From: JAIESQ01 sp964495375
Lineage (GTDB): Bacteria; Planctomycetota; Planctomycetia; Pirellulales; JAEUIK01
NCBI GenBank assembly: GCA_964495375.1
Contig: CAZBWM010000023.1
Span: forward strand, 1-64,000
DNA length: 64,000 nt
Direction: 5' to 3'
Shown: positions 25,352 to 34,858 of the stretch, one piece after another
How positions within the stretch are numbered: position 1 is the first letter of the stretch
How the letters are laid out: each line of letters starts with the position of its first letter
Position numbers and translations under genes: made by a program
Notes under the pieces: generated by a model
What the model was told of the DNA's origin: nothing
The model's database searches: none
Seen by the model: the letters and a program-made list of their open reading frames with translations, nothing else

Positions 25352-26874
25352 ATGCACATATTCGCCGGCGCTGCAGTTCGGCCACTGTCTTGTTTGTCAT
25401 GCTCGCCAGTTTCCTGAGCGTCGCAATTAGTAGGGACGCGCTGCTGGCAGCCGAAGTGCCGGAGGTGCACCAGGTCGAGGCCAACCCCGCTGACTATCTC
25501 GATCGGCCGATCACACTCTCGGGGCGGTTCTCGGCGTTTGGCGCCGGTCGGCTGCGCCTGGCCGATTCGCGAATCGACTTCTACCTGCTGCCGGAAGCAC
25601 GCGCGGTGCGCCGCGCCATGACGCACGTGGAGCTTGCGGGCCGGCTGCGACAGGCCGGCAAGGGGCTTGCTTTCGACATCACCGCAATTGCGCCAGTCGC
25701 GAGCGAAGCGCAGCGGTTCGCTGAGCGCCGAGCTGCGCTGCACGCGCCGCAATTCGACGCACTCTTCGAACTCAGCCGCTGGGTTCGGCAACGCGGCCGG
25801 TGGTACAACGACGAATCGTTGCTGGAGTTGGCTTGGACGAGCTATCGCGAGGCATTTCGCTGGGAAGAGGATGAGATTGCCCGCGTGCAGGATGCCGAGG
25901 CCCTGCTAGCCCTGGCGTCGCGCGGCGAGGCGCTGGGGCTCGAACCTGGCGAAGCGACGCGCATCCGTCACCGGGCGCTATGGCTCAAGGCCGCATCGCT
26001 GCCGGCTGCACAGCCATCAGCCCGTCGACAGTTGGCCAGCGAGGTTCGCAAGCTACTACCTGGCAGCGACGTGCCGCTGGGCGCCGACACCCATGCGCGC
26101 TGGGCCGAGTATGAGCAGCATCCCATCGCGACGTACAATGAACTAACGGCCGACGATCGCCAGCTTGCCCATCGCGCGTTCTGGGTCTGGCTTGTTGGCC
26201 AGGCGATTCAGGAAGAAGCTGGTCGCGAAGGGACGAATCTCACCACACTACTGGATGAGTCGCGGGCGTCGCTCCCGGATCGACCCGATCTAGCGCGCCT
26301 ACTCGAAGTGCAACTATGGCTCCAGCGCACCGCGCGGCTCGACCGCATGACGCGTTCGGACTTGGAGCGCGCCCGCGCCGCCTGGAATCGCTTGGGCGAA
26401 CCGGACCGCGCGAAATCGCTCACCAATAACTGGCTTGAAGTGCAACTGGGGCAGTTAATCGCCGGCGACGCCGAGGCCCGCCTGCGGCTCGCCCAAGATT
26501 ACCTCGATTTAGCCGACGATCGTGAAGCCGCCGCACGGCTCGCTCTCGAATCGGTGCGGCTGTCACCCGAACTGGGTGAGGCCGCCAAGCTATTGCAGCA
26601 GCTCGGTTACTTGCATGTCGCCGGGCAATGGAAGCGGCCCGAGGACGTGCCGACCACGACCGCGGGCGCCGGGAGCGAAGGGCTCGTTCGCCCGGGAGAT
26701 TCGGAAGCCGTGGTGCTCGAGAAGCTCCGCCCGCCCGACCGCATCACGCGCGTGGCGGGTCGCGGCTGGATCGGCGAGCAGTGGAAATACGACGGTGCCG
26801 TCGGATTCTCGGTTTACTTGCTACGCGCGACCGCGACTGGCCGTGCCATCGTCGTGCGCGTCATTTCTCCCTGA
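25348..26874 (+). CDS. Secreted TPR-like protein of unknown function
   Basis: This 508-residue protein has a signal peptide (ATVLFVMLASFLSVAIS, then LLAAEV) and an OB-like first domain (VEANPADYLDRPITLSGRFSAFGAGRLRL), followed by helical repeats (RLRLAQDYLDLADDREAAARLALESVRLSPELGEAAKLLQQLGYLHVAGQWKRPED). The C-terminus (PGDSEAVVLEKLRPPDRITR, EQWKYDG) looks like the small domain of SmpA-like proteins. The start is a GTG at 25348 with AGGAG upstream, overlapping the stop of the zinc-ribbon protein. It probably forms a functional pair with it. Confidence 0.75.
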   Translation: MNAHIRRRCSSATVLFVMLASFLSVAISRDALLAAEVPEVHQVEANPADYLDRPITLSGRFSAFGAGRLRLADSRIDFYLLPEARAVRRAMTHVELAGRLRQAGKGLAFDITAIAPVASEAQRFAERRAALHAPQFDALFELSRWVRQRGRWYNDESLLELAWTSYREAFRWEEDEIARVQDAEALLALASRGEALGLEPGEATRIRHRALWLKAASLPAAQPSARRQLASEVRKLLPGSDVPLGADTHARWAEYEQHPIATYNELTADDRQLAHRAFWVWLVGQAIQEEAGREGTNLTTLLDESRASLPDRPDLARLLEVQLWLQRTARLDRMTRSDLERARAAWNRLGEPDRAKSLTNNWLEVQLGQLIAGDAEARLRLAQDYLDLADDREAAARLALESVRLSPELGEAAKLLQQLGYLHVAGQWKRPEDVPTTTAGAGSEGLVRPGDSEAVVLEKLRPPDRITRVAGRGWIGEQWKYDGAVGFSVYLLRATATGRAIVVRVISP

Positions 26875-27440
26875 GCTTCCTGAGCTACTTGCGATCCGAG
26901 CGGCCGTAATCCGTCGCGGGCCCAGAAACTCTTGACGGGGAAACGACTTGCCGCCAGCGGCGCCTGCCCCCTAGGCGATGGCAGCGTCACGGTCGAATCA
27001 AGCGATTGCCAAAATCGGCTGCATATCCCTGCCGGTTTTGACGATTATCCGTAAGCCAACGGCTGGGTAGTTCGGCTCTGCATCGGGGTCGGCCGGCACC
27101 GCAAAAGTGTCCGCTCCGACATTCGAACCAGGGTGAAATAGCCATCCGAGGCTGCCACACCGACGGTGAGCGCCGTGGTGTAAGTCGATAGCTGACTTAC
27201 ACTTCGCGTGGCTACGGCAATTGGTATTGATTTTTGCGCCGATGTCGCGATTGCGCGACCTGTTTTGGACTGGGTGCGTACTATAGTTTGGTTGCGACCT
27301 GCCCGGTAAGAACCCGGCAGCCCGCGCAACCGGTATTCGCACGCCACTTGTCAAGGAACACCTAGATCGTTCGAGCGGCTGGTCTGAAGGGGGGTATGAG
27401 CCTTCAGCGTGGCCCGACCGGACAGCGAGGGGAAGCACCA
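26875..27440. other. 566-base intergenic region with a perfect inverted repeat
   Basis: No convincing gene is seen; open frames here lack codon bias or recognisable families. At 27178-27202 there is a perfect 9-bp inverted repeat GTGTAAGTC-N7-GACTTACAC, a possible operator or hairpin. A TATAGT box at about 27284 could serve the downstream DksA/TraR-family gene. Confidence 0.45.
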
Positions 27441-27887
27441 ATGGCACGCAAAGACGCCATCCTGCAGATGCGGCAGACGCTCGTGAAGCGTCGGGACGCG
27501 CTCCGTAAAGCCTTGGCGGGCGATCTCAGCCTGCTCAAGGAGCTCAGCAACCAAACCTCGGGCGACATGGTCGATGCCGCGCTCGATTCGGCGCAGGACG
27601 AGATCAACTCTCAACTGGCTGAAGTCGAGAGCCGCGAACTGGGCATGATCGAGAAAGCTCTCGAACGTATGCGTAGCGGCGACTACGGCGTTTGCGAAAG
27701 TTGCAATTCCAAAATCAAGCTCGAGCGCCTCAAAGCGCTGCCGTATGCCGTGCTCTGCATCGAATGCCAACGGGAGTCCGAGCGCGATGGCAGTTCGAAC
27801 ATGGATTCGGCCGACTGGGGCCGCGTGCTCGATAGTGGCAGCGACCACGATTTGACGATCAATGAGATCGAAATCGACGTGCCGTAA
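27441..27887 (+). CDS. DksA/TraR-family zinc-finger protein
   Basis: This 148-residue protein has a helical N-terminal region and a four-Cys zinc finger (CESC, then CIEC after 17 residues) typical of the DksA/TraR family, whose members enter the RNA polymerase secondary channel. The coiled-coil tip of DksA normally carries DxxDxA; here the sequence DMVDAALDSAQDE contains DAALDSA, which is only similar. The ATG at 27441 has GAGGGGAAG just upstream. It is followed 64 bases later by an HtrA-like protease gene. Confidence 0.88.
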   Translation: MARKDAILQMRQTLVKRRDALRKALAGDLSLLKELSNQTSGDMVDAALDSAQDEINSQLAEVESRELGMIEKALERMRSGDYGVCESCNSKIKLERLKALPYAVLCIECQRESERDGSSNMDSADWGRVLDSGSDHDLTINEIEIDVP

Positions 27888-27951
27888 AGTCGTCGTCCGC
27901 CTGGAAGGCCGCTTCCACCTCGTTGCACGGATGCTCCCGAGGAGCGCCAGA

Positions 27952-29097
27952 ATGGCTAGTCTGCGCAGCGCAGGCGTTCGCGCCTGCTCCGCAGTGTTTT
28001 GCCTTGTGCTCGGTTCGGTGCTCTACGCGCCGATCCGCGCGCAGGATCCCGAACCCGAATTCGACACCGCTGCGCGCGAGCGGCTCTACGAGCAGCTCGG
28101 CCGCGAGGCGGACGAATTCGAGCGGCATGGGCAGTTGCTCAAGACCGTCGTCAAGCTGATTGCACCGACGGTTGTGCATATCGAGACCGAAAAGACCGAA
28201 GGCGCGCGCGGCACCGCGCGACGCCTGGTCGAAGAAGCCGGCTCGGGCGTCATCATTCAGCTCAAAGACCGCTTCTATGTCCTGACGAACTACCACGTCA
28301 TCAAAGGAACCGATCTGGGCAATATCCAGATTGGCCTGGCGGATGGCCGGCAAATCTCTCCCACGAAGACCTGGGAAGACCCGCCGACCGATATCGCGGT
28401 CATGGCCGTGCAAAGCAACCACCTGTTGGCAGCACGAATTGGCAACAGTGCCCGCGTGGACATCGGCGACTTTGTCGTCGCCGTCGGGAGCCCCTTCGGG
28501 CTTAGTCATTCAGTCACTTACGGAATTGTCAGCGCCAAAGGTCGCCGCGACCTGGAACTCGATTCCGAAGGGGTGCAGTACGGCGACTTCATGCAGACCG
28601 ATGCCGCGATCAACCCGGGCAACAGCGGCGGCCCGCTGATCAATCTGCGGGGCGAAGTGATCGGCATCAACACGGCAATCGCCAGCAACTCAGGCGGAAA
28701 CGAAGGGATCGGCTTCAGCATCCCCATCAACGACGTCATGAAGGTGGTGCGGCAGCTCGTCGAGCGAGGCGCGGTGACGCGTGCCTTCTTGGGAGTGCAG
28801 CTCGATCGCCACTTTGGCCCCGCCAAGGCGACCGCCATTGGGCTTTCTCGGCCACGCGGGGCCTTGATTAACGGCATCACCGAGGGCTCGCCGGCCGCTC
28901 AATCGGGGCTGCGCGTGGGTGATGTTGTCTTGCGTTTTGGCGATGCTCCGGTCGACGACGATTCGCACTTAATTAACCTGGTGGCGCTCGCCGAAGTGGC
29001 CGGCGCGACGCCAGTGGTCGTGTTCCGCGACGGCCGCGAAGAAACGCTCAGCGTGCAACTCGTCGATCGCAAACGCTTTAGCCGGCCTGCCCAGTAG
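27952..29097 (+). CDS. HtrA/DegP-like serine protease, single PDZ domain
   Basis: This 381-residue protein has a signal peptide (VRACSAVFCLVLGSVL), an acidic coil, a trypsin-fold domain with the triad His115 (TNYHVIKG), Asp147 (PTDIAVM) and Ser225 (INPGNSGGPL), and one PDZ domain (SPAAQSGLRVGDVVLRFGDAPV). It should degrade or refold damaged periplasmic proteins. The start at 27952 is preceded by GAGGAG; an ATG at 27931 is possible. Only one PDZ is present, as in DegS, but no membrane anchor remains after signal cleavage. Confidence 0.92.
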   Translation: MASLRSAGVRACSAVFCLVLGSVLYAPIRAQDPEPEFDTAARERLYEQLGREADEFERHGQLLKTVVKLIAPTVVHIETEKTEGARGTARRLVEEAGSGVIIQLKDRFYVLTNYHVIKGTDLGNIQIGLADGRQISPTKTWEDPPTDIAVMAVQSNHLLAARIGNSARVDIGDFVVAVGSPFGLSHSVTYGIVSAKGRRDLELDSEGVQYGDFMQTDAAINPGNSGGPLINLRGEVIGINTAIASNSGGNEGIGFSIPINDVMKVVRQLVERGAVTRAFLGVQLDRHFGPAKATAIGLSRPRGALINGITEGSPAAQSGLRVGDVVLRFGDAPVDDDSHLINLVALAEVAGATPVVVFRDGREETLSVQLVDRKRFSRPAQ

Positions 29098-29177
29098 CGG
29101 GCGAGCTTCACTTCGATGTGCCGCACGGCATGCGGCGGGGAGCAAACTTGGTTGCCCCGCCTATTCTGGTGTAGTCG

Positions 29178-31226
29178 CTAGCGCGGCGCGGCGGGCTGAT
29201 GGCCTGCCGCCGAGGCGGCCGACGCTTGATACACGCGCGGATGAGGCGGTCCCGCGTCAGGCCGGCGCGGCCATGACTCGATCTCGGCCAGATGCTGCCT
29301 GAGCACGCGACGCACCTCGAGTACTGCCAGCGGATGGCGGTGGATCCGCAGGTGATCGGCCGGCACGATAATCTCTGAGTCGACGTTGTCGAGGTGCGCG
29401 CTGTCGTACTCGACGATACCGTCGCCGCGCCCGGCCACTTTCCGCACAAGCGCTTTGTCTTCGATCACCCCGACGATGTTGTGATGGTGGACCCAAGGAG
29501 GGCGTGGTGCGCCGAGCATCACCGGCAGCAGAGGACAGCTCGGCGACAGCGAGTCGATCGAGGTGGTGATATTCAACAACGAGTCGGACGCGAAAGCGCC
29601 GGGGTTCTCACGATAGATCTCTTGGGTGCCGCGGACCATCGCCTGCGGAACCGTGATGAGTTTGTGGGCGGCGAAGCGTGTGAAATCGTTGGCGAACTTG
29701 CTGCCGCGATGCGGTGTGCCAATCGTGATGATCCGCCGCACTGCCGGATTCGCCTGGAAGTAGAAAACCTTTTGCAGATTCTCGTGAACCTCGGGATCGG
29801 CTTTGACTAGCTGGATCGGTTCCTTGGTCACGGTACGCCAGACTTCGTCGCCACTGGAGAAGGACTGCAGCTTGGAGACCAGGCCTCCCATGCTGTGCCC
29901 CACGAGCACCATGTGATCGAGGGCCGGTTCGCGCCGCGCGGGGTCGATCAGTTCGCGGGCGCCGGATAAGTCGCGCCGCATTTGGGCCGCGCTTACCCAG
30001 AACGGTTGTCCGGTGGGATAGAGATAGAACCAGAACTGATAACGATCGCGAATCTCCGGTGAGCTGCGCAGGTCGTTGAACATTTCCATCCACGTGATCG
30101 GACTCGACCACAGTCCATGCACCATCAACACCGGAATCTTGCCGGGCTGGTAGGGCTGCACCATGTAGAGCCCTTCGAGCCCTTCGTATTTGTCCGGGTT
30201 CAGCAGGCCGAGCGTCGGCAGTTCGGCCAGCGAGGGCTTGTCGAGAAAAAACGCCAACGGCGTCGTCAGGTCGCTTTCCAATGGCACGCGCGTGCCGGCA
30301 ACATCGATATCGCGCGTGGTGAGTGGGTCGTAAAACTCGAGTTGGCAACGATGCGACGCGCCGGGCATTGCTTCGCCGCGCGCCGGCACCGCTTCAAAGC
30401 GCAGGAACACCGTGACCGGAAAACTCAGATCGGGAGGATAGAACTTCTCGCGCGGATCGGTTGCGTCGCGACAATGGCGCACCGCGATCAAAGGCACGCC
30501 AAGCCCGAAGCCGCGATACTGATTCGTAAGCCCCTTGACCTCGTAGTCCGAGGCGAACTCCAAGCGGGCAAAATCCTCGTTCTTCCAAGTCTTGCTCTTC
30601 TCGACGACCTCGACGTCGAAGTGCCGCGTGGCGGTTTCCAACTGCAATGCGCCGCCGGGCTGCAGCACGTTTTCTTTGAGCACGATCCGCAGGGCGCTTT
30701 CGAGCGCCTGGTTATACAGATTGCAGGCGCCGCGGAACTCGGGGTCGTAGACGTTGCGCGGCAGACGCGGATCGAACAAAAACTGATGCGAGTGGACGAG
30801 CGTCGCTCCGTACAGATCGAGCGCCTCCTTGGGATCGCCCGTGGCGCGCCGCGCCGCCAGGTAGGCGACTTCGGCGCAGGCGTAATGCGTCTCGGGCGTC
30901 GGTTCGCGCTCGTGATAGCCTTCGACCTGTGCGTACAGGTCGCGTCCGTCGCCGCGCAGTTGCTGCTCGAGACCGAAGCGACGCAACACCTGCATCGTGC
31001 GCTCGCTCGGCTGCAGGCCTTTGATGGCGGTGAACTGGAACTGGTTCTCGAGTGGGTTTTGCGGTGTCTTGCGAAGCGTGGCATAGCGTTCGGGACCACA
31101 GCCAGTGGCCGAAAGTGCCAATGCCAGACAGAGCGCAGCGATCACTGCACCAGCGCGCGGCCTAGGCGCCGCGCGCCCCCGGGCGCCGCGCGATGATAAA
31201 CGAAGATCGGCGATGCGTGATGGCAT
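29178..31226 (-). CDS. Lipoprotein alpha/beta-hydrolase (esterase/lipase-like)
   Basis: This 682-residue protein has a lipoprotein signal with lipobox SATGC (Cys43), about 330 residues of unrecognised N-terminal region, and an alpha/beta-hydrolase domain with oxyanion start IPVLMVHGLWSSP and nucleophile elbow LVGHSMGGLVS, and a late His in IVPADHLRIHRHP. PGAP1-like or lipase class members share this pattern. It would act at the outer membrane or periplasm on an ester substrate. The large N-terminal half may bind substrate or partner. It is convergent with the HtrA-like gene. Confidence 0.82.
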   Translation of the reverse strand: MPSRIADLRLSSRGARGRAAPRPRAGAVIAALCLALALSATGCGPERYATLRKTPQNPLENQFQFTAIKGLQPSERTMQVLRRFGLEQQLRGDGRDLYAQVEGYHEREPTPETHYACAEVAYLAARRATGDPKEALDLYGATLVHSHQFLFDPRLPRNVYDPEFRGACNLYNQALESALRIVLKENVLQPGGALQLETATRHFDVEVVEKSKTWKNEDFARLEFASDYEVKGLTNQYRGFGLGVPLIAVRHCRDATDPREKFYPPDLSFPVTVFLRFEAVPARGEAMPGASHRCQLEFYDPLTTRDIDVAGTRVPLESDLTTPLAFFLDKPSLAELPTLGLLNPDKYEGLEGLYMVQPYQPGKIPVLMVHGLWSSPITWMEMFNDLRSSPEIRDRYQFWFYLYPTGQPFWVSAAQMRRDLSGARELIDPARREPALDHMVLVGHSMGGLVSKLQSFSSGDEVWRTVTKEPIQLVKADPEVHENLQKVFYFQANPAVRRIITIGTPHRGSKFANDFTRFAAHKLITVPQAMVRGTQEIYRENPGAFASDSLLNITTSIDSLSPSCPLLPVMLGAPRPPWVHHHNIVGVIEDKALVRKVAGRGDGIVEYDSAHLDNVDSEIIVPADHLRIHRHPLAVLEVRRVLRQHLAEIESWPRRPDAGPPHPRVYQASAASAAGHQPAAPR

Positions 31227-31432
31227 CGGGTCGTGCACTTTTGCGGAAGAAATAAAAGCGTAGACGAGCGCCGACGGGACGAGGCTCTCCGGAGTTCTGC
31301 CACACGTGCCGGCCGCGGGGATCGCTGGCCCTGGGGCCGTGCGCGAACCGCTGGCGGTGCTAGCAATTCCTCGGGAGAGTGGGGTGGGACAATAGCGGCG
31401 CGGCGGCGTGGGCGTCAAGAGAGGTCGCCGCG

Positions 31433-33163
31433 TTACCGCGCCGTTTCGACGCGCTCGGCTGGCTTTGCCCGCTTACCTCGGTGAGGTCCGCCGTTGGTCA
31501 GCGTGGGCTCGACGGACGTCTCGGCAGACTCGTCCGGCGCCAGGTCGCCGGCAGCGGAGCTCGCAGCGCCATTGATCTGGCCATTCCCCTCGTGATGTCC
31601 CGGCGGCGCGAGCCATTCCAATTTGAGGTGCGTGCGGAAGGCACGCTCGAAAAGCTCTCCGCGGCGGCGGGCGCCCCACAAGTCAACTTCGGGCATTTCG
31701 TCGGCCACGAGCAGAATCTGCACGCTGTGTGGCGCGGCGTCGACCTGCACACTCCGCACTTGCTGGCTGTGGCTGCGATCGAAACCGACCGCCAATCGCA
31801 AGATGCCGGCCAATTGTCGTACGCGGCGCCGATCCTTGCGCGACAGGCTGCGAAAGTTGGCGTGCTTTTTCTTGGGTCGCGCGCCGCGATGGTAGCGGGC
31901 GATGTTGGCCACGAGCTCCAGCTCGTGCGGCTGGAAGCCGGCCAAGCGGCTGTTGAGTATCAAGTGGTAACTGTGCTTGTGATGCTGATCGTAGTTGATC
32001 AAGTAGCCGACGTCTTGCAACCAGGCCGCGGCTTCGAGCAGCGATTGATCCGACGGGACCAGCCCAAACCGCTCGACGAGTTGCGAGAAAATCGAAACGG
32101 CCAACCGCGCGACGTGCCGACAATGCGGCAAGTCGACCCCGCAGCGGGCCGCAAAGCCCAGGGCACTGGCCTGGCGATCGTGCGTGGGCGTGGCCGCCGG
32201 GCCAAGCGTGGCGTTGACCATCGTCAGCAGCAGGCCGTCGCGGACGCCACCGGTATGCACGGCCAGCGTGTTAACGTGGAACCGCCGCATGACGCTGTCG
32301 ATGACTGCCAAACCCGCCACGATAATGTCCGCGCGATCGGGGCTCAGGCCGGGCACCGCGCGGCGCGCCTTCGGTGGCAGCTTGCGTATTCGGTCCAGCA
32401 AGTGACGCACTTCGGCTCGCGACACTTGGTACCCCTGCACGGGCAAGTTGCCCAACCCCTTGGCGGCCATGATCATCGCGGCCAACGTGGTGAAGGTGCC
32501 CCCCGAACCGATTAACAAATGCGGGGCGAAATGCGGTTTGGCCGTGTGCTTGCGCAGCATGCGATCGATGGAGCGGAGCAGCCGTTCGAACTGCTCGTTG
32601 GTCAGGGCCAGTGCACCGCCGTAGCGTTCGGTGAGTCGTACGGCCCCCAGCGGCGTGGTGTCGATCGATTCGATCAGATTATTTGAGGACAGCACGATTT
32701 CGGTGCTGCCGCCGCCGATATCCACAACGGCGACATTCTTGTTTTCCAAATCGAAACTGCGCTGCACGCCATAAAAGGCCAGCCGCGCCTCTTCGTCGGC
32801 GGTGACGATCTCGATCGACAGGCCGACCTCGTCTTGCACGCGCCGGCAAAATTCGGCGCCGTCGGCAGCCTCGCGCACGGCGCAGGTGGCGATCGCGCGC
32901 AGGTCTTGCACCTGGTAGCCGGTGACGATCTGGTGCATGCGGCGGAGCGTTTGGATGGCGCGCTCGATGGCTTCGGCGTCGAGCCGGCCCGTCGTGGCCA
33001 GATTCTTGCCGAGACGCGTGGCGTCTTTCTCGTCGTCGAGAATGCGATATTTGCCGTCGCGCAGCCCTTCGGCCACGATCATACGGATGCTGTTGGTGCC
33101 GATATCGATCGCCGCCAGCCGATGGCCGAGTTCAGGCGACAGAATGTATTGCTGGCTTTCCAT
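31433..33163 (-). CDS. Ppx/GppA-family exopolyphosphatase/pppGpp phosphohydrolase
   Basis: This 576-residue protein has the ASKHA fold of Ppx/GppA: LAAIDIGTNSIRMIV, ATCAVREAADG, VDIGGGSTEIVLSS and LIGSGGTFTTLAAM, followed by an HD-like C-terminal domain (HSYHLILNSRLAGFQPHELELVANIARYH). It hydrolyses polyphosphate and/or pppGpp, linking phosphate storage and the stringent response. The ATG at 33163 is the closest to the conserved fold; upstream in-frame ATGs at 33211 and 33283 remain possible. The C-terminal tail is acidic and variable. Confidence 0.92.
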   Translation of the reverse strand: MESQQYILSPELGHRLAAIDIGTNSIRMIVAEGLRDGKYRILDDEKDATRLGKNLATTGRLDAEAIERAIQTLRRMHQIVTGYQVQDLRAIATCAVREAADGAEFCRRVQDEVGLSIEIVTADEEARLAFYGVQRSFDLENKNVAVVDIGGGSTEIVLSSNNLIESIDTTPLGAVRLTERYGGALALTNEQFERLLRSIDRMLRKHTAKPHFAPHLLIGSGGTFTTLAAMIMAAKGLGNLPVQGYQVSRAEVRHLLDRIRKLPPKARRAVPGLSPDRADIIVAGLAVIDSVMRRFHVNTLAVHTGGVRDGLLLTMVNATLGPAATPTHDRQASALGFAARCGVDLPHCRHVARLAVSIFSQLVERFGLVPSDQSLLEAAAWLQDVGYLINYDQHHKHSYHLILNSRLAGFQPHELELVANIARYHRGARPKKKHANFRSLSRKDRRRVRQLAGILRLAVGFDRSHSQQVRSVQVDAAPHSVQILLVADEMPEVDLWGARRRGELFERAFRTHLKLEWLAPPGHHEGNGQINGAASSAAGDLAPDESAETSVEPTLTNGGPHRGKRAKPAERVETAR

Positions 33164-33336
33164 CGCAACCGTGGAGCTGACAAGGCCCAAAGGGGCGGGA
33201 CAATCGGACATCCGTTTCCGGTAAAGGCGGTCGATGACCGCCGGGTGGGCGCCGGACCGCCTGACGACACCGCCGCCGCTCAAAGGATAGCACAGCGACG
33301 GCCCCGGCGCGAACCGCCACGGGGCGTTCGTTGCCC

Positions 33337-33357
33337 CGTGAAAGCTGCGATTTCACG
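33337..33357. promoter_or_regulatory. Inverted repeat in a divergent promoter region
   Basis: A perfect 7-bp inverted repeat CGTGAAA-N7-TTTCACG lies in the 353-base region between the divergent Ppx/GppA and DUF962 genes. The size and spacing fit a dimeric repressor site. Nothing else in this region was recognised. Confidence 0.4.
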
Positions 33358-33516
33358 CGAACTTCATCGATGGGTTGCTAAGCGCCGCCTGTCGGCGAAC
33401 ATTGTCAAACCGACGCCGACGACTTGGCGAGCGCCTCGCCGACGGTGTATAAGAACAGAAGAAACTCCGTGCCGATCGCCGCTTCGGCGAGCCGCACTCT
33501 CAGCGAGGCGCCCACG

Positions 33517-33858
33517 ATGTCAGAAGCTCGATACCAATCGTTCGCCGAATTCTGGCCCTACTACGTCCGCGAACACAGCCAGCCGGCTTGCCGGGCGTTG
33601 CACTTCATCGGCAGCACGTTGGCCCTCGTGCTGCTGGGCACGATGTTCTACACGCAAAATTGGTGGCTACTGCTCGTAGGGTTGGTGGTGGGCTACGGAT
33701 TCGCGTGGGTGGGGCACTTCTTCATCGAGCACAATCGGCCGGCCACGTTCAAGTACCCGCTCTGGTCGTTTATCGGCGACTGGAAGATGTGGGGCCTGAT
33801 GCTCACCGGGCGGATGCGAGCGGAGGTCGCGCGGGCGCATGCGCTCGTCGCGAAGTAG
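33517..33858 (+). CDS. DUF962/Mpo1-like membrane protein
   Basis: This 113-residue protein has FAEFWPYYVREHSQPACRALHFIGS, two membrane helices (about 32-65) and FFIEHNRPATFKYPLWSFIGDWKMW, the signature of the DUF962/Mpo1 family. Yeast Mpo1 is a dioxygenase for 2-hydroxy fatty acids; the histidines HFIG and FIEH that would bind iron are present. In bacteria the role is not established. The ATG at 33517 starts the family similarity. Confidence 0.88.
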   Translation: MSEARYQSFAEFWPYYVREHSQPACRALHFIGSTLALVLLGTMFYTQNWWLLLVGLVVGYGFAWVGHFFIEHNRPATFKYPLWSFIGDWKMWGLMLTGRMRAEVARAHALVAK

Positions 33859-33907
33859 AGCTTCAGCCCAACGAGCCACGACGCGCCTGGCAAGAATCAA
33901 CGGTCCA

Positions 33908-34858
33908 CTACTGGAGCGGTCCTTTCCGCTCGGTCCAACTAAACGGCTGCTGCGCGGCGCGCAGGTCGATGAAGTTGGCGATTCGTTCTTCGAGTCCGAG
34001 CCCCTCGCCGAGCATCTTCGTCCCTTGTAGGCGAGTCTTGTAGCCGATATCGAGAAACAGCATCTGCTGCGGCTTGTCGACGTAAAGCTTCTTGGCCAGG
34101 TTGTGCAACTGGCGCGCGTTCTTGACGGCCTTCGGATCGTTGCCACCGGCTACGATCTGCACGGCCACTTGCCCGGCGATTGGCGGTGTCGTCAACATGC
34201 TGCCTTGCAGGTTCTTGAATCGCAGCTCCGGTGAAATCAACGTCAGGGCTTTGACGTCGCGCCCTTGCTTGACGGTACTGGCGCGCTGCGAGCCCCAGGC
34301 CCAGTCGCCCCAAGCCCAGCGGATGCCGACCATCGCACCCATCTCAGCCCCGACGATGCAGAGCTTTTCGATATTCAGTTCTTGTTCATTGTTCTTGCGC
34401 ATCAAGAAGCGTTTCACGGCTTCGACATCCTCGGTCGCCATGAGATCGAATTCTTCGGGGCGCAAGCGCTCGACGTCGAACCGGCCCGTCGCGCCGGCGC
34501 GCTCCCAGACCAGGCTGTCGCCATGTCCGCGCAAGTCGGGCACAATCACGGCATGCCCCTTTTCGCGCTGCAAGAACAAAGCCAGATCGCGGAAGTCACC
34601 CCGGTTGCCGTGGAACTGGTGCAGCAGAATAACCGGCACCGCTTCCTTCTTCTTGTTGCTGGCGTACCAGGTCGCCTTGAGCTTCACGCCGTCTTTGGTG
34701 ACCAACTCGATATCTTCAGGCTCGGGGGGGCCTTTCTCTTCTTCTTCGGCGCCCAGCGTCGTGAGCGGAAATGCCAGGCACAAAGCCAGCGACCAGGCCA
34801 GTAGCCCGCGGCGGTTTAAAGTTGGCGAAGCGGCAAAGCAAGCGCGCGGTCGAATCAC
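33908..34858 (-). CDS. Secreted alpha/beta-hydrolase-fold protein with altered nucleophile elbow
   Basis: This 316-residue protein has a signal sequence (LLAWSLALCLAFPLTTLGA) and a clear alpha/beta-hydrolase core: PVILLHQFHGNRGDFRDLA, HAVIVPDLRGHGDS and a strand leading to VGAEMGAMVG. The canonical elbow GxSxG is GAEMG here, with Glu172 where the nucleophilic Ser should be. It may therefore be a binding protein or use other chemistry. The start codon is GTG at 34858. It is convergent with the DUF962 gene and divergent from the dehydrogenase-like gene. Confidence 0.8.
   Translation of the reverse strand: MIRPRACFAASPTLNRRGLLAWSLALCLAFPLTTLGAEEEEKGPPEPEDIELVTKDGVKLKATWYASNKKKEAVPVILLHQFHGNRGDFRDLALFLQREKGHAVIVPDLRGHGDSLVWERAGATGRFDVERLRPEEFDLMATEDVEAVKRFLMRKNNEQELNIEKLCIVGAEMGAMVGIRWAWGDWAWGSQRASTVKQGRDVKALTLISPELRFKNLQGSMLTTPPIAGQVAVQIVAGGNDPKAVKNARQLHNLAKKLYVDKPQQMLFLDIGYKTRLQGTKMLGEGLGLEERIANFIDLRAAQQPFSWTERKGPLQ

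Noticed and set aside
26998..27447. Open frames in the region before the DksA/TraR gene
   Set aside because: Low-quality composition, no start context and no recognised motif on either strand. Left as intergenic.
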